Source: Promethearchaeia archaeon (GTDB lineage Archaea; Asgardarchaeota; Lokiarchaeia; Sigyniarchaeales; SOKP01). From it: 35,100 nucleotides of DNA. The notes below the pieces were generated by a model, which saw nothing but the letters and a program-made list of their open reading frames with translations, searched no databases and was not told the DNA's origin. The position numbers were made by a program, and so were the translations under genes. Location of the stretch: positions 1-35,100 of the forward strand of contig JAHQWP010000089.1 of assembly GCA_029856235.1 (NCBI GenBank), written 5' to 3'. This document shows, in pieces, positions 16,509 to 24,417 of the stretch (its first letter is position 1; the number at the start of each line of letters is the position of its first letter).

Positions 16509-17042
16509 ATGATATGGGTAACTCGAGATTATGTCCATATTGATAGGGTAGCGAGCCCTTGGTTAATCAAAAGATTCGTAGATAAATGTGCTCAATTCGT
16601 TTTCCTGCCAAGAGATGAAATAACCGATTTTGTAGCGAATACGGGAGCAACTCCATTTGATACTGCTGGTACGGGAGTTGACCTTGACCACCATGTATGC
16701 AACGGTGAAAAGCATTGCACATTTGATGCCATCGTGGAAAAATACAAGCTTGAAAGCGACGAAGCGTTGCAAAAAGTAAGAAAACTCGTTAGAGCTGCCG
16801 ATACGGGAGGAATAGATGAAGAACCTCTCGCATGGGCTTTAGAACTCGTAGCAGTTGGAACTCCATTTTTAGTAGATTCAGATCACGAAGCATTGGAAAA
16901 GGAATTCCCAGTTTACGATGCTGTATACACGTATTTTAAACAACAAATAGTCCGTGAAAAATATAAGGCTGAAATAGAGAAAATAAAAACACGACCAGAA
17001 AGACATGCCTTCATTAAACAAAAACTAAATGAATCTCTATGA
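16509..17042 (+). CDS. ChrB C-terminal domain protein (chromate-resistance-associated)
   Basis: 177 aa, a stand-alone ChrB-C ('Chrome_Resist') domain. It starts WVTRDYVHIDRVASPWLIKRF, matching the family signature W-V-T-R...DR-x-A-x-PWLI-RF. It continues with ATPFDTAG, DHHVCNGEKHCTFDAIV, VRAADTGGID and FPVYDAVYTYF. In bacteria the domain follows a regulatory ChrB-N domain and sits beside chromate transporters. Here ChrB-N is missing and the partner is an MFS protein. The stop overlaps the start of the MFS gene (ATGA), so the two are translationally coupled. The conserved H, D and C residues suggest metal binding. Response to chromate itself is not shown. Confidence 0.88.
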   Translation: MIWVTRDYVHIDRVASPWLIKRFVDKCAQFVFLPRDEITDFVANTGATPFDTAGTGVDLDHHVCNGEKHCTFDAIVEKYKLESDEALQKVRKLVRAADTGGIDEEPLAWALELVAVGTPFLVDSDHEALEKEFPVYDAVYTYFKQQIVREKYKAEIEKIKTRPERHAFIKQKLNESL

Positions 17043-18259
17043 CCAATGAAATAGAAAATAAGAACGGTTTCAAAAACCTAAAAATAACCTCTTTTTTTAT
17101 CGTCAGTTTTATCGGATTTTTTGCGTTGTTTAGTTCTACAATGTCTAAAAGCCCAATTTTACCTCTCTTCGCAGAATCTTTAATTACTTCGGAATTTGAA
17201 ATGCAATTTATTGGTTATGTCATTGCGGCCTCTACAATTCCAGGAATTTTAGTTAGTATGATCGCTGGACGATTGTCAGACATGTATGGGCGAAGGAAAC
17301 TAATCCTCGTTTCGACTGTAATTTTTGCGAGCGCACCCATTTTTTATCTCTTTGCGATAAATATATGGATTTTGATGATAATTCGTTTTTATCACGGCTT
17401 TTCAACAGCTATTTTCGTTCCGGTTGCCATGGCAGCTATTGCTGAATCGTATCCTGAAAATAAGGGGAAGTTTATCTCAACTTTTTCTTCAATTACTCTC
17501 GTAGGACGCTTCTTGGCACCTATAACTGGAGGAGCAATTCTTTTTATCACATCTAATTATTACTATGGCGTCTACATTGGATGTGCGATTTCAGGAACTA
17601 TCGCTTTTATGCTAACAGTGATCATTTATCGAGATCGAATTTCCACATCTGAACTCAATCCAGAAACGAAAAAGCCTTCACTTACAATTAAAGAATTTGT
17701 GAGAGGATTTAAAGAAGTCCTAACTCATAAGATGATACTTTCAACCTCGATCGTTCAGGCCTGCCAATATTTTGCCTTCGGGATTATTGAAGCCTATGTA
17801 ATATTATTTGCTGACTTACTTCATTTTGATGCATGGTTGATTGGACTAATCCCGGCGATCCTAACTTTGATGCTTGTTGGGTTTAAACCCTTAATGGGAT
17901 ATTTTTCAGATAAGCTTGGCCGCCGCATAATTATTCTTGTAGGACTCCTCCTCGGGGGAGGCGTATCGTGGGTGATCCCATTTACATCTAATTATTTCTG
18001 CGTAATTTTGGTACTTTGTCTATTCGGAATCGGGATGGCCATGGTTGTATCTTCTACCGCGGCTTATGTATCAGACCTTTCTAAAAAAGAGGATTATGGG
18101 GCTGCGATTGGAACTCTAAGCACTATTATGGATATTGGACAGACCATCGGCCCTATCCTAAGTGGATATGTCTTAATAGCTTTTTCTTTTGGAGGAGTGT
18201 TTTTAATGGTTAGCATAGTCCTTTTTATCTCCGCAATTATATTTTACTTAATTAAGTAA
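17039..18259 (+). CDS. MFS transporter coupled to ChrB-C domain protein
   Basis: 406 aa and about twelve helices. Motif A occurs in both halves: GRLSDMYGRRKLILV after helix 2 and GYFSDKLGRRIIILVG after helix 8, and the antiporter-type motif C region reads LVGRFLAPITGGAIL in helix 5. These point to a drug/metal:proton antiporter. The ATG overlaps the stop codon of the ChrB-C gene by four bases, so the pair forms one functional unit. In bacteria ChrB-C genes are often beside ChrA or MFS exporters, which suggests efflux of an oxyanion or other toxic solute. The C-terminus ends in the last helix and a T7 run follows. Confidence 0.9.
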   Translation: MTNEIENKNGFKNLKITSFFIVSFIGFFALFSSTMSKSPILPLFAESLITSEFEMQFIGYVIAASTIPGILVSMIAGRLSDMYGRRKLILVSTVIFASAPIFYLFAINIWILMIIRFYHGFSTAIFVPVAMAAIAESYPENKGKFISTFSSITLVGRFLAPITGGAILFITSNYYYGVYIGCAISGTIAFMLTVIIYRDRISTSELNPETKKPSLTIKEFVRGFKEVLTHKMILSTSIVQACQYFAFGIIEAYVILFADLLHFDAWLIGLIPAILTLMLVGFKPLMGYFSDKLGRRIIILVGLLLGGGVSWVIPFTSNYFCVILVLCLFGIGMAMVVSSTAAYVSDLSKKEDYGAAIGTLSTIMDIGQTIGPILSGYVLIAFSFGGVFLMVSIVLFISAIIFYLIK

Positions 18260-18276
18260 TCTCAAAAGTATCTACC

Positions 18277-18283
18277 TTTTTTT
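18277..18283 (+). terminator. Poly-T terminator after the ChrB-C/MFS operon
   Basis: T7 run 18 bp after the MFS stop codon. Confidence 0.4.
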
Positions 18284-18354
18284 CATCAATTTTATAGACT
18301 ATTGAATATAAATCTAATTTAAAAAACAATTGAATTAGCAATTAACTGTTAAAA

Positions 18355-18912
18355 ATGACAGGACAAGTACCAGATACATTGATCTATAAAGAAACCTCCT
18401 ATTCCATAGTTGGGCTTAAGGGTGATGGATTACCACATCCCTTAGATTTTGACTTAAAGCCAGTATCTCCACATACGGCAAATTGGCGTGGTTTCATAAT
18501 GACTTATATAATTGTCGAAGACCAACTAATTTTACATGAAATGAATGTCACTATGGAAGACACTGAGGGGAAACCACCCCTAATAAACGATGTAAAACCT
18601 AAATTGAAGAAGGAAGGATTAATTCATCTCACCTACGAAAATTTAAAACTCAAAACTCAGTTTTCAGGTAAGATACTAATTGCTAAGGACTTTATTGAAT
18701 CAATGTACGTTCACATGGGATTTCAGAGTCCGGTATCTTTTGAAACGGTTATTGAATTGAAATTTAATAAAGGCAAGTTGACTTCTACTCTTGATTTGTC
18801 CAAGGAAATGAAAAAATATAGGAAACAGAATATTTCTGATGGAAAATTAGAACCTTCTGGTGATATTCAATCTTGGATAGCTCGAACTTTTTCTCTTGAT
18901 TATGATTTTTGA
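18355..18912 (+). CDS. Conserved protein of unknown function (185 aa)
   Basis: Soluble, beta-rich 185-aa protein starting MTGQVPDTLIYKETSYSIVG, then a PxxFDLKPVSPHTANWRGF segment and YVHMGFQSPVSFETVIELKF. I recall similar uncharacterised proteins in bacteria that begin 'tgQiPDxxxYkgxxYsLvGi' and have the T-A-x-W/Y-R-G-F element, so this appears to be a family shared across domains, but it has no known function. There is no ribosome-binding site at the ATG, so the transcript may be leaderless. The last 13 bp overlap the 3' end of the convergent GTPase gene. There is no signal peptide or membrane helix. Confidence 0.8.
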   Translation: MTGQVPDTLIYKETSYSIVGLKGDGLPHPLDFDLKPVSPHTANWRGFIMTYIIVEDQLILHEMNVTMEDTEGKPPLINDVKPKLKKEGLIHLTYENLKLKTQFSGKILIAKDFIESMYVHMGFQSPVSFETVIELKFNKGKLTSTLDLSKEMKKYRKQNISDGKLEPSGDIQSWIARTFSLDYDF

Positions 18913-19646
18913 CTCTTACTTCTATTTTTCTTTTTATATCTCCAATCTTCAAGTATTCTACTGATTTTGTTAGTTAACCAATTAGATGACTTCTTTAAGA
19001 AGGATATTATCTTTTGAATTTTCTTCTTTCCTCCTTCTTTAATAGAATCAGCAATCTCTGGTTTATGGAAGATTGGTTTATTAACTTTTAATGCTGAAGG
19101 ACTTTCATAATATTCTCCCTCATCTGGGCGATACCTGTCGAAAAGCATTTCCGTTATCACATCAAAAAGTTTTTCAACATTTAACCCGGTTTTTGATGAT
19201 ACTTCGATGAATCCAGCTAGGTTAAGAGCAATTGCCGCTTGAACACCTTCTTCTCTCGTGACTGCTCTTAAATCTTTTAGATCAACATTTGTCCCTACCA
19301 ACATTATAGGTATGTCTCCTGCATGCCCGCGAATGAGCTGAGTCCAATCCGATAAATTATCGAGCGCGTGCGGGTTGGTAATATTATAGAGAAAAAACGC
19401 GGCGTTAGCTCCTTTACAATATTGATGTAAGAGAAATCTAAAACGTTCTTCGCCTCCAAAGTCCCATATCTGTAATTTAACCTTCTTATCATGATAGTTG
19501 GTCGTCTTGGAATAAAAATCCACGCCGATCGTCAATTTAAGGTCATCAAGGAAAAAGCCGGAGATGTAGCGAATTGTTAAAGATGTTTTTTCGGTGTCTT
19601 CATCACCTAACATCATGATCTTCCAAGTATAATCGTAACTACTCAT
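18900..19646 (-). CDS. Atypical Rab-like small GTPase with basic C-terminal tail
   Basis: The track starts at TTG 19670; the ATG at 19646, with GTGA about 6 nt upstream, is the likelier start (248 aa). The G domain (about 175 aa) has G2 KLTIGVDF, G3 WDFGGEERFRF (identical to the other GTPase here) and G5 VSSKTG. G1 is GDEDTEKTSL, with Glu where the P-loop GxxxxGK[ST] has Gly before Lys, and G4 is GTNVDL, lacking the usual NK pair. Nucleotide binding may therefore be weak or altered. A tail of about 75 residues follows, ending in a Lys/Arg-rich amphipathic stretch (KKKIQKIISFLKKSSNWL), which may bind membranes. There is no C-terminal Cys. Confidence 0.9.
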   Translation of the reverse strand: MSSYDYTWKIMMLGDEDTEKTSLTIRYISGFFLDDLKLTIGVDFYSKTTNYHDKKVKLQIWDFGGEERFRFLLHQYCKGANAAFFLYNITNPHALDNLSDWTQLIRGHAGDIPIMLVGTNVDLKDLRAVTREEGVQAAIALNLAGFIEVSSKTGLNVEKLFDVITEMLFDRYRPDEGEYYESPSALKVNKPIFHKPEIADSIKEGGKKKIQKIISFLKKSSNWLTNKISRILEDWRYKKKNRSKSQKS

Positions 19647-19895
19647 TTTTTTCACTTGAAACCCTGTCAATTAATTAACGACTCTTATTTTCCGCTACTT
19701 TTGTGTGCTTAAATCCAAAAAAACAATTGATTTATCGAATTCGTTCTCTTCTATATATTAAATAGACAAGTAAGCATATAAAGCTCACACTTCTGCCCCT
19801 TTTTCGCATGAAATTAAGGACAAATATAATAACGAGAGGGACGGATTTCCTTTATCTAAATGTAGAACAATTTTTTCCCATCTAGAGAATAATTA

Positions 19896-20126
19896 TTATT
19901 TATCGTATTTCTCTCTCAAGTATTCTTCAGAGTTTAAAAAAATTTCGCAATCGCAAAATCCACCAGAACTTCTGCAATCCTCTAGAAATTCTTTCTGCTC
20001 TTTTCTGGGTATGTTCATTTCATTTAGGATTATTTCCGCATTGGTTAAATCGCGCGCATTACATCCGTTAGTTTCCAATAATTCTTCCAATCTTAAAAAA
20101 AATTTCTCTAAATCCGATTTATTCAT
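19896..20126 (-). CDS. Small DUF2695-like protein (76 aa)
   Basis: 76 aa with a predicted helical N-terminus (SDLEKFFLRLEELLETNGC) and a C-terminal GGFCDCEIFLNSEEYL. The F/Y-C-D-C-E-x-x-x-N element is, as I recall it, the hallmark of DUF2695 proteins, which are uncharacterised and mostly bacterial. Cysteines C22, C51, C58 and C60 could bind a metal. There is no clear ribosome-binding site. A T11 run on the minus strand directly upstream probably terminates the preceding surface-protein gene. Function unknown. Confidence 0.7.
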   Translation of the reverse strand: MNKSDLEKFFLRLEELLETNGCNARDLTNAEIILNEMNIPRKEQKEFLEDCRSSGGFCDCEIFLNSEEYLREKYDK

Positions 20127-20147
20127 TTTTCATTAGCTCATTGTGTT

Positions 20148-20158
20148 AAAAAAAAAAA
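20148..20158 (-). terminator. Poly-T terminator (minus strand) after surface-protein gene
   Basis: Run of 11 A on the plus strand, read as T11 on the minus strand, about 40 bp downstream of the stop of the 20198-20707 gene. Confidence 0.5.
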
Positions 20159-20197
20159 TTAAACTTAATTAATAAAAAGAGGTTCTATATTTTTTCT

Positions 20198-20707
20198 TTA
20201 TGTAGATACTTTTTGGACGAATAAAGTACTGTCAAAAATATAGTTAACCGTAGAATCCCCATATATCGCTACAGTAACATTATGAGTACCTGCTGATAAA
20301 TCGGTCCTAACAGTCTGCAAATGTAACATATAATTTATCATAAAATTCCCGTTGTACATCCCCACCTCACCAATCGGTTCAGTTTGTCTAATTCCATCTA
20401 CTCTAAAATATACAAAAATTCGTGACCAATCTAACGAAACAACTTCAGTGTGTGCTCGACTTGTAAAACTAAAATACACGGATTCATTCGATCCTAGTTC
20501 AAATTCAATTAATAAAGTTGAAAATGTCAAATAGGAATCAGAAGGATCACAAATAAATGGTGTATCGATAAATTTATACCAACTAGTTTCTTGCGTTTCG
20601 ATCGTTTCTATTGTTGATACCGAATACAACGCAAACCCTCCTAATCCCAAGCCACTTGCGCCTAATATCAATGCTAATATCCCTAAAACAACACTACCTT
20701 TACCCAT
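20198..20707 (-). CDS. Membrane-anchored extracytoplasmic protein, beta-sandwich-like
   Basis: 169 aa. The N-terminus GKGSVVLGILALILGASGLG is a signal-anchor helix rich in Gly and Ala; the remainder is beta-rich and exposed, with aromatic and Ser/Thr-rich strands (SVYFSFTSRAHTEV, TVAIYGDSTVNYIF). N-x-S/T sequons (SNESVY, HNVTVA) are present, as in archaeal surface glycoproteins. The overall look is that of a small jelly-roll or Ig-like domain held at the cell surface. The ATG has GGGAGGT upstream on the minus strand. Similar anchors are common in Lokiarchaeal surface proteins, to my knowledge. Ligand and role unknown. Confidence 0.78.
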   Translation of the reverse strand: MGKGSVVLGILALILGASGLGLGGFALYSVSTIETIETQETSWYKFIDTPFICDPSDSYLTFSTLLIEFELGSNESVYFSFTSRAHTEVVSLDWSRIFVYFRVDGIRQTEPIGEVGMYNGNFMINYMLHLQTVRTDLSAGTHNVTVAIYGDSTVNYIFDSTLFVQKVST

Positions 20708-20892
20708 TATTAATTACCTCCCTTAATTTTAAGTTCTTAATGCTAGAATAATTTTAGTTAGAGTTAAACACAATTGTAAAAAGTGCTTTAATTCTATCTT
20801 TACGTATGGATTATATTTAAATAAATCTAATAAGCAGAAAGATAACTGTATTTATAGATAATATTAATTATTAGGACTAGAATTATCCTTAT

Positions 20893-21486
20893 TTATTCCA
20901 TTTTTTTCAATATTAAGCTATATATCTCGTCAATATTTTTCTGAAAATCAAAAGGATCAAATTGTACTCCTAACCTCGTTTTTAAAAGGGGAGGTATATG
21001 ATCTGGATTATTAAAAATAGGAATTATTGGTTTGCCCATCATATCAGCTGCTGTCCACTCCTTTTCGACAGGCCCAGATGCTAATGCATTTGGAGAGCAA
21101 AATAAAAGCATTGTGTCACATTTGTCAAGATTATCGTTCATATATTTGATAATATTATCTTTCATATCTTCTTGCCAATAAAGAACATCGTTAATTCTTT
21201 CATATTTAGTTAAAATTTCAGCAAGCTTTCTAACTTTAAATATATCCGCGTCTTTTGTTGCATAACTTACAAATACTAATATACCTTCTTCCTTCCCGAT
21301 CGCTCTAGTAGGATGATAAAAGGGTTGCTGCTCACCTCTTTTTTTTTCTACTTTCTCCTCAATTATACCTAGGATCCTTCTCTTTTGAACCCTTTTTTTA
21401 ATTACTTTTTCGAGAATTTCATTTGGGAGAATTATTATTACAAAAATAACAGCATAAATGATAATGTTCATAAATTGTTGGTTCAT
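20893..21486 (-). CDS. Membrane-anchored TIR-domain protein; N-terminus probably longer than the ATG start
   Basis: From ATG 21486 the protein has one membrane helix (about 7-20), a basic linker (IKKRVQKRR) and a TIR domain (about 69-190): LVFVSYATKDADIFKVRKLAE, VLYWQEDM, CDTMLLFCSPNAL, GPVEKEWTAA and KPIIPIF. Glu143 in EKEW is at the position of the NADase glutamate of enzymatic TIR domains. TIR proteins cleave NAD or act as signalling adaptors, often in immunity or defence. The frame stays open upstream to 21699 and encodes a basic stretch plus a second hydrophobic helix (IITGIFIVVIVVFII), giving a two-helix hairpin. There is no ATG/GTG/TTG there, but AGGGATGAT precedes an ATC at 21660. Confidence 0.88.
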   Translation of the reverse strand: MNQQFMNIIIYAVIFVIIILPNEILEKVIKKRVQKRRILGIIEEKVEKKRGEQQPFYHPTRAIGKEEGILVFVSYATKDADIFKVRKLAEILTKYERINDVLYWQEDMKDNIIKYMNDNLDKCDTMLLFCSPNALASGPVEKEWTAADMMGKPIIPIFNNPDHIPPLLKTRLGVQFDPFDFQKNIDEIYSLILKKME

Positions 21487-21820
21487 AATATTCTGTATTA
21501 TAAAGACAACAATTACAACTATAAAAATCCCTGTGATAATTTCTACGATATATCTAAGAGTTTTCTCTTTTCGTGTGCAATATCTTAATTTTGGCTTAAA
21601 ATCTTTAGAGTCAATATGGTTTAGAGCAGATTTTTCACGTTTTTTTCTTTTATTTGAGATTCGATAATCATCCCTATTCTTTCTTAGTTTAACTCTAAGC
21701 TACAATTTAAATAATTTCTACAAGATTAAGGATGTGTTCAAGATATATAAAACTTACATTTTTGTCAAGTTTCTATTGCGCTTTTAGTATTTCCGATTCT
21801 TTTTGAAATTACAACGATTT

Positions 21821-22644
21821 TCAGCTTAGGTGTTCTTGGATAAAATTCCATATTATTCTATTGGTTTCTTTAGGGGCTTCAATGTTAAAGGCGTGACCTA
21901 CTCCGGGAATAATCTCCAATTTAGAATTCGGAATCTCTTCGTGCATAGATTGTATCTCCCCCGGTATTGACATTTTATCCTTTGATCCAGAAAGGATTAG
22001 CGTAGGTTGAATGATATCTTTTATTGAATCTCTCATATCAAAATTTTTTAAAGCTTCATTTTGGTTAATATAATCCTTATAGAGAGGAGGCTCTACTAAC
22101 TGAGAAAAAAAGTTCATGTCTTTGCTAATTTCATTAAAAAATTCTTTATCGCTCTCTAATCTTTTCTTAAACCCTCTGGAATAAATAAGGGGAAAATAAA
22201 ACATTACCCTTTGCTCTAAATCTAAGTCCTTCAATATATTAAATACGATAAGATTTTGATCGCTCGTTTTTGGGGGGTAATAAATAGTTGAAGCACACAA
22301 AATCAGAGTTTTGACCATCTTAGGATATTTCAGGGTAAATTTCTGAGAAATCTTGCGCCCATACTTGATCCACATAAGTGGATACCTTCCGTTATATTAA
22401 GATAATCAAGTAAATGTTTCAGATCTTCAAGAAAGATATCCATCGTATATGGATAGTCTGGACGAGAAGACTTCCCGGCTCCACGATTGTCTAACGCAAC
22501 TACCATCATTTTGTCTTTGAAAAAATCAATCTGATAATTCCACATTTGTAATTTCGTGAAGGTACCACTTACAAAGACTATTGGTTCTCCGCTTCCTTCT
22601 TTGATATAGTTTATTTCAATGTTGTTATACGAAAAACTAGGCAT
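21821..22644 (-). pseudogene. Alpha/beta hydrolase interrupted by a one-base frameshift
   Basis: Two overlapping ORFs (22330-22653 and 21821-22375) together make one alpha/beta hydrolase. The first has VVALDNRGAGKSSRP and the nucleophile elbow HLCGSSMGA; the second carries on with ISQKFTLKYPKMVKTLILC, the acid region LILSGSKDKMS and the His motif PGVGHAFNIEAP. The family reads S-M-G-G-x-I-A-Q at the junction, so a single missing base near 22345, right after the nucleophile elbow, explains both frames. The likely start is ATG 22644 with GGGTGA upstream, rather than GTG 22653. The enzyme resembles 3-oxoadipate enol-lactonase or carboxylesterase types. It is either a recent pseudogene or a sequence error, as the rest of the frame is intact. 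Confidence 0.85.
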
Positions 22645-22719
22645 TAATTTCACCCATTTCTAATATGTAAACTAATAAAATCAGATATAAAAAGCTTTAA
22701 TAAAAATTCGAGAATTAAA

Positions 22720-23427
22720 TCAACTACCCTCTGAGGTAGCTCTTCTTATTGAAATGGGACTCTCAAACATATTCTGGTAAATCTCGTTTGCTCTTTGCTC
22801 TATAGTTTCTCTTATATGAGACTTACCTCTTTTAGAATTATGATACCTCTCAATAGCAATATTACGCCACTTCTTTTTCCACGCTGGAAAGCCCGTTTTA
22901 ACATAGCGTTCCCGATTTGGGAAGTCTTGACAAACCCAATTAAACAAGATAAAGTATCTCTTGATTCCTGAGTCCATCGTAAGATTTTTTGACTTTACAC
23001 CTAATCTTCTGAGGTGTTGAATAAATCTACCCTCTACAGCGTCTTGGAGCTCTCCTTCAACTATAGCTGGCTCGTAAAAAATATCGTTCTCTTCAAAATA
23101 TTGTCTAACAAGATCAAAACAATTACCACGGCATAGGAGTATTCTATCATTCTTGTTGTGGTTAAGCAATTTAAGAGCTTTAAGTATTACTTTTAATATA
23201 TGTTTCCTCGGTGCGTCATCACTCTTATTTTCTTCATTATAGAGCTCGACAGGTACCGATTGAAAAATAATCTTTCCCGTGCTCGCGTCTCGTAAGCCAA
23301 TAATAGCGTCGCCAACGAGATCGCCAGTCCCAGCGTCATCAATTTCTATTGTTCTTCCCTTCCACTCGCTGGGATTTAAAGTGGATTGGCACGACTCTTG
23401 GTCGTCTTTTTTCGTTTCTGTCTTCAT
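22720..23427 (-). CDS. Uncharacterised protein with possible RNase H-like fold (235 aa)
   Basis: Soluble, highly charged protein. The N-terminal half has EIDDAGTGDLVGDAIIGLRD followed by a further strand, a helix with LKALKLLNHN, and the strand DRILLCRGNCFDLV. Next comes PAIVEGELQDAVEGRF, with many acidic residues placed as in a divalent-metal site. The C-terminal half is basic and helical (FPAWKKKWRNIAIERYHNSKRG). The strand order and acidic residues are suggestive of the RNase H/RuvC superfamily, but this is by pattern only. ATG 23427 directly follows a GTG, lacks a ribosome-binding site, and has a TATA-like CTATTTATGG about 28 nt upstream, so the transcript is likely leaderless. I do not recognise a named family. 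Confidence 0.72.
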   Translation of the reverse strand: MKTETKKDDQESCQSTLNPSEWKGRTIEIDDAGTGDLVGDAIIGLRDASTGKIIFQSVPVELYNEENKSDDAPRKHILKVILKALKLLNHNKNDRILLCRGNCFDLVRQYFEENDIFYEPAIVEGELQDAVEGRFIQHLRRLGVKSKNLTMDSGIKRYFILFNWVCQDFPNRERYVKTGFPAWKKKWRNIAIERYHNSKRGKSHIRETIEQRANEIYQNMFESPISIRRATSEGS

Positions 23428-23571
23428 CACTATTGTACATAATTGAAGCCATAAATAGATTTCGGTTTTCCTTGGAATTGCTCGTTAAGATTAAGGGGGA
23501 ATTTCATGGGTTTAAAATTTTTCTAGAATATTTTTTTTTAAGAATTGTTATTGCACTCAAAATATTAGACA
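23428..23571. other. Intergenic stretch without a recognisable gene
   Basis: The 23428-23824 gap is the longest in the window without an intact gene. The part to 23571 holds only the upstream region of the 22720-23427 gene, an A/T-rich tract (T10 near 23532) and no coding-like frame. The part from 23572 holds the decayed gene tail, and the final 70 bp the promoter region of the zinc-ribbon gene. Confidence 0.5.
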
Positions 23572-23700
23572 CTAGGATACGGTGTTTACAAAAATTCCTA
23601 GGAAGTTTCTACCTTGCTTCTTCAAAGCAGCTTTAGCGAACTCACCTCTCGTCATTTCGCCTTCTTTATACTCAGCCCAAAAGTTTTTAACTTGAACTTT
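23572..23700 (-). pseudogene. Decayed C-terminal remnant of a paralogue of the 26160-26756 coiled-coil protein
   Basis: No ORF was reported here because there is no start codon, but the minus strand encodes VKNFWAEYKEGEMTRGEF, then AKAALKKQGRNFLGIFVNTVS and a stop at 23572. This aligns without gaps with the C-terminus of the gene at 26160 (IKNNWSMYKEGEITRSDFVK and onward to FLGIFVNVVS-stop). DNA identity over about 120 bp is around 70 percent by eye. Upstream the similarity ends and stops appear (TAG TGA near 23745), so only the last 40 or so codons survive. Both copies have the same orientation and flank about 2.5 kb. Confidence 0.75.
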
Positions 23701-23824
23701 CAAAATAAGAAGGAAAAGAGGAAAAAAAATATGAATTGGATATCACTAGAACAAGAATCCTTATTAGATTAAAAAACAAATAAGTACTTAAATCCTTAAA
23801 TTGAGAGAGATAAAATAAGGCGTT

Positions 23825-24403
23825 ATGAACGAAAAAGAGAATTACGAAAAAATCTTTAAATTTTTCGAAAGTCTCCAAACTCAGCTTATGAACGAGAGTG
23901 TAGGATTTGAGATTTGTAAGACTATTGATTTAAATGAAAGAATAAATTTTATGGATTATGAAAATGAATTACTGATTTATGGAATTAATTATCGTTCCTC
24001 ATTATTAAAAAGCGCTCCATTAAATGATAGTAAAGTTAATGTGAGGGGATTATTAGAATTTTTAAAAAAAGAAGGATTAAAATATGGTAGAAATCCGATA
24101 CCGGTCTACAAGAAGGGAACCTATAGGAAAAAAATAAATGACAATTACATTTGGATTATGAATAATCTGGCCTTTTTGGTTGATATTTTTAAAATTAGAA
24201 TCGAAAATTATGAAGAAAAAGGGAGAAAAATTCAAAGCTCGCTAACGGATTATAAAAAGTACCTCTCTGAAGAAGGTCTTAAGATAGCTGAAGGTAAAGA
24301 CGGTTCCGAAATGACAAATTGTCCTTATTGCTTAAAGAAAATACAAAACGATAGTGTGATCTGTTCTTTTTGTGGAAGCAATATTTCAGACACTAATGAA
24401 TAA
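23825..24403 (+). CDS. Helical protein with C-terminal zinc ribbon
   Basis: 192 aa. The N-terminal 155 residues are charged and mostly helical (NEKENYEKIFKFFESLQ, IWIMNNLAFLVDIFKIRIE) with a loop KYGRNPIPVYKKGTYRKK that could contact nucleic acid or protein. The C-terminus is a zinc ribbon with C166-x2-C169 and C180-x2-C183 (NCPYCLKKIQNDSVICSFCG). Stand-alone ribbons on helical bodies are common in archaea, as adaptors or regulators, and the function cannot be deduced. The gene is convergent with the methyltransferase at 24418, with only 14 bp between the two stops. Confidence 0.78.
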   Translation: MNEKENYEKIFKFFESLQTQLMNESVGFEICKTIDLNERINFMDYENELLIYGINYRSSLLKSAPLNDSKVNVRGLLEFLKKEGLKYGRNPIPVYKKGTYRKKINDNYIWIMNNLAFLVDIFKIRIENYEEKGRKIQSSLTDYKKYLSEEGLKIAEGKDGSEMTNCPYCLKKIQNDSVICSFCGSNISDTNE

Positions 24404-24417
24404 TTTGTTATCTAAAA

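Noticed and set aside
21385-21667. Plus-strand ORFs opposite the start of the TIR gene
   Set aside because: They are low-complexity translations of the minus-strand coding and membrane-helix region with no ribosome-binding site.
19896-23427. A defence island around the TIR protein
   Set aside because: Only the TIR domain itself is a known defence module; the neighbours (DUF2695-like, surface protein, hydrolase, unknown) do not form a recognised system.
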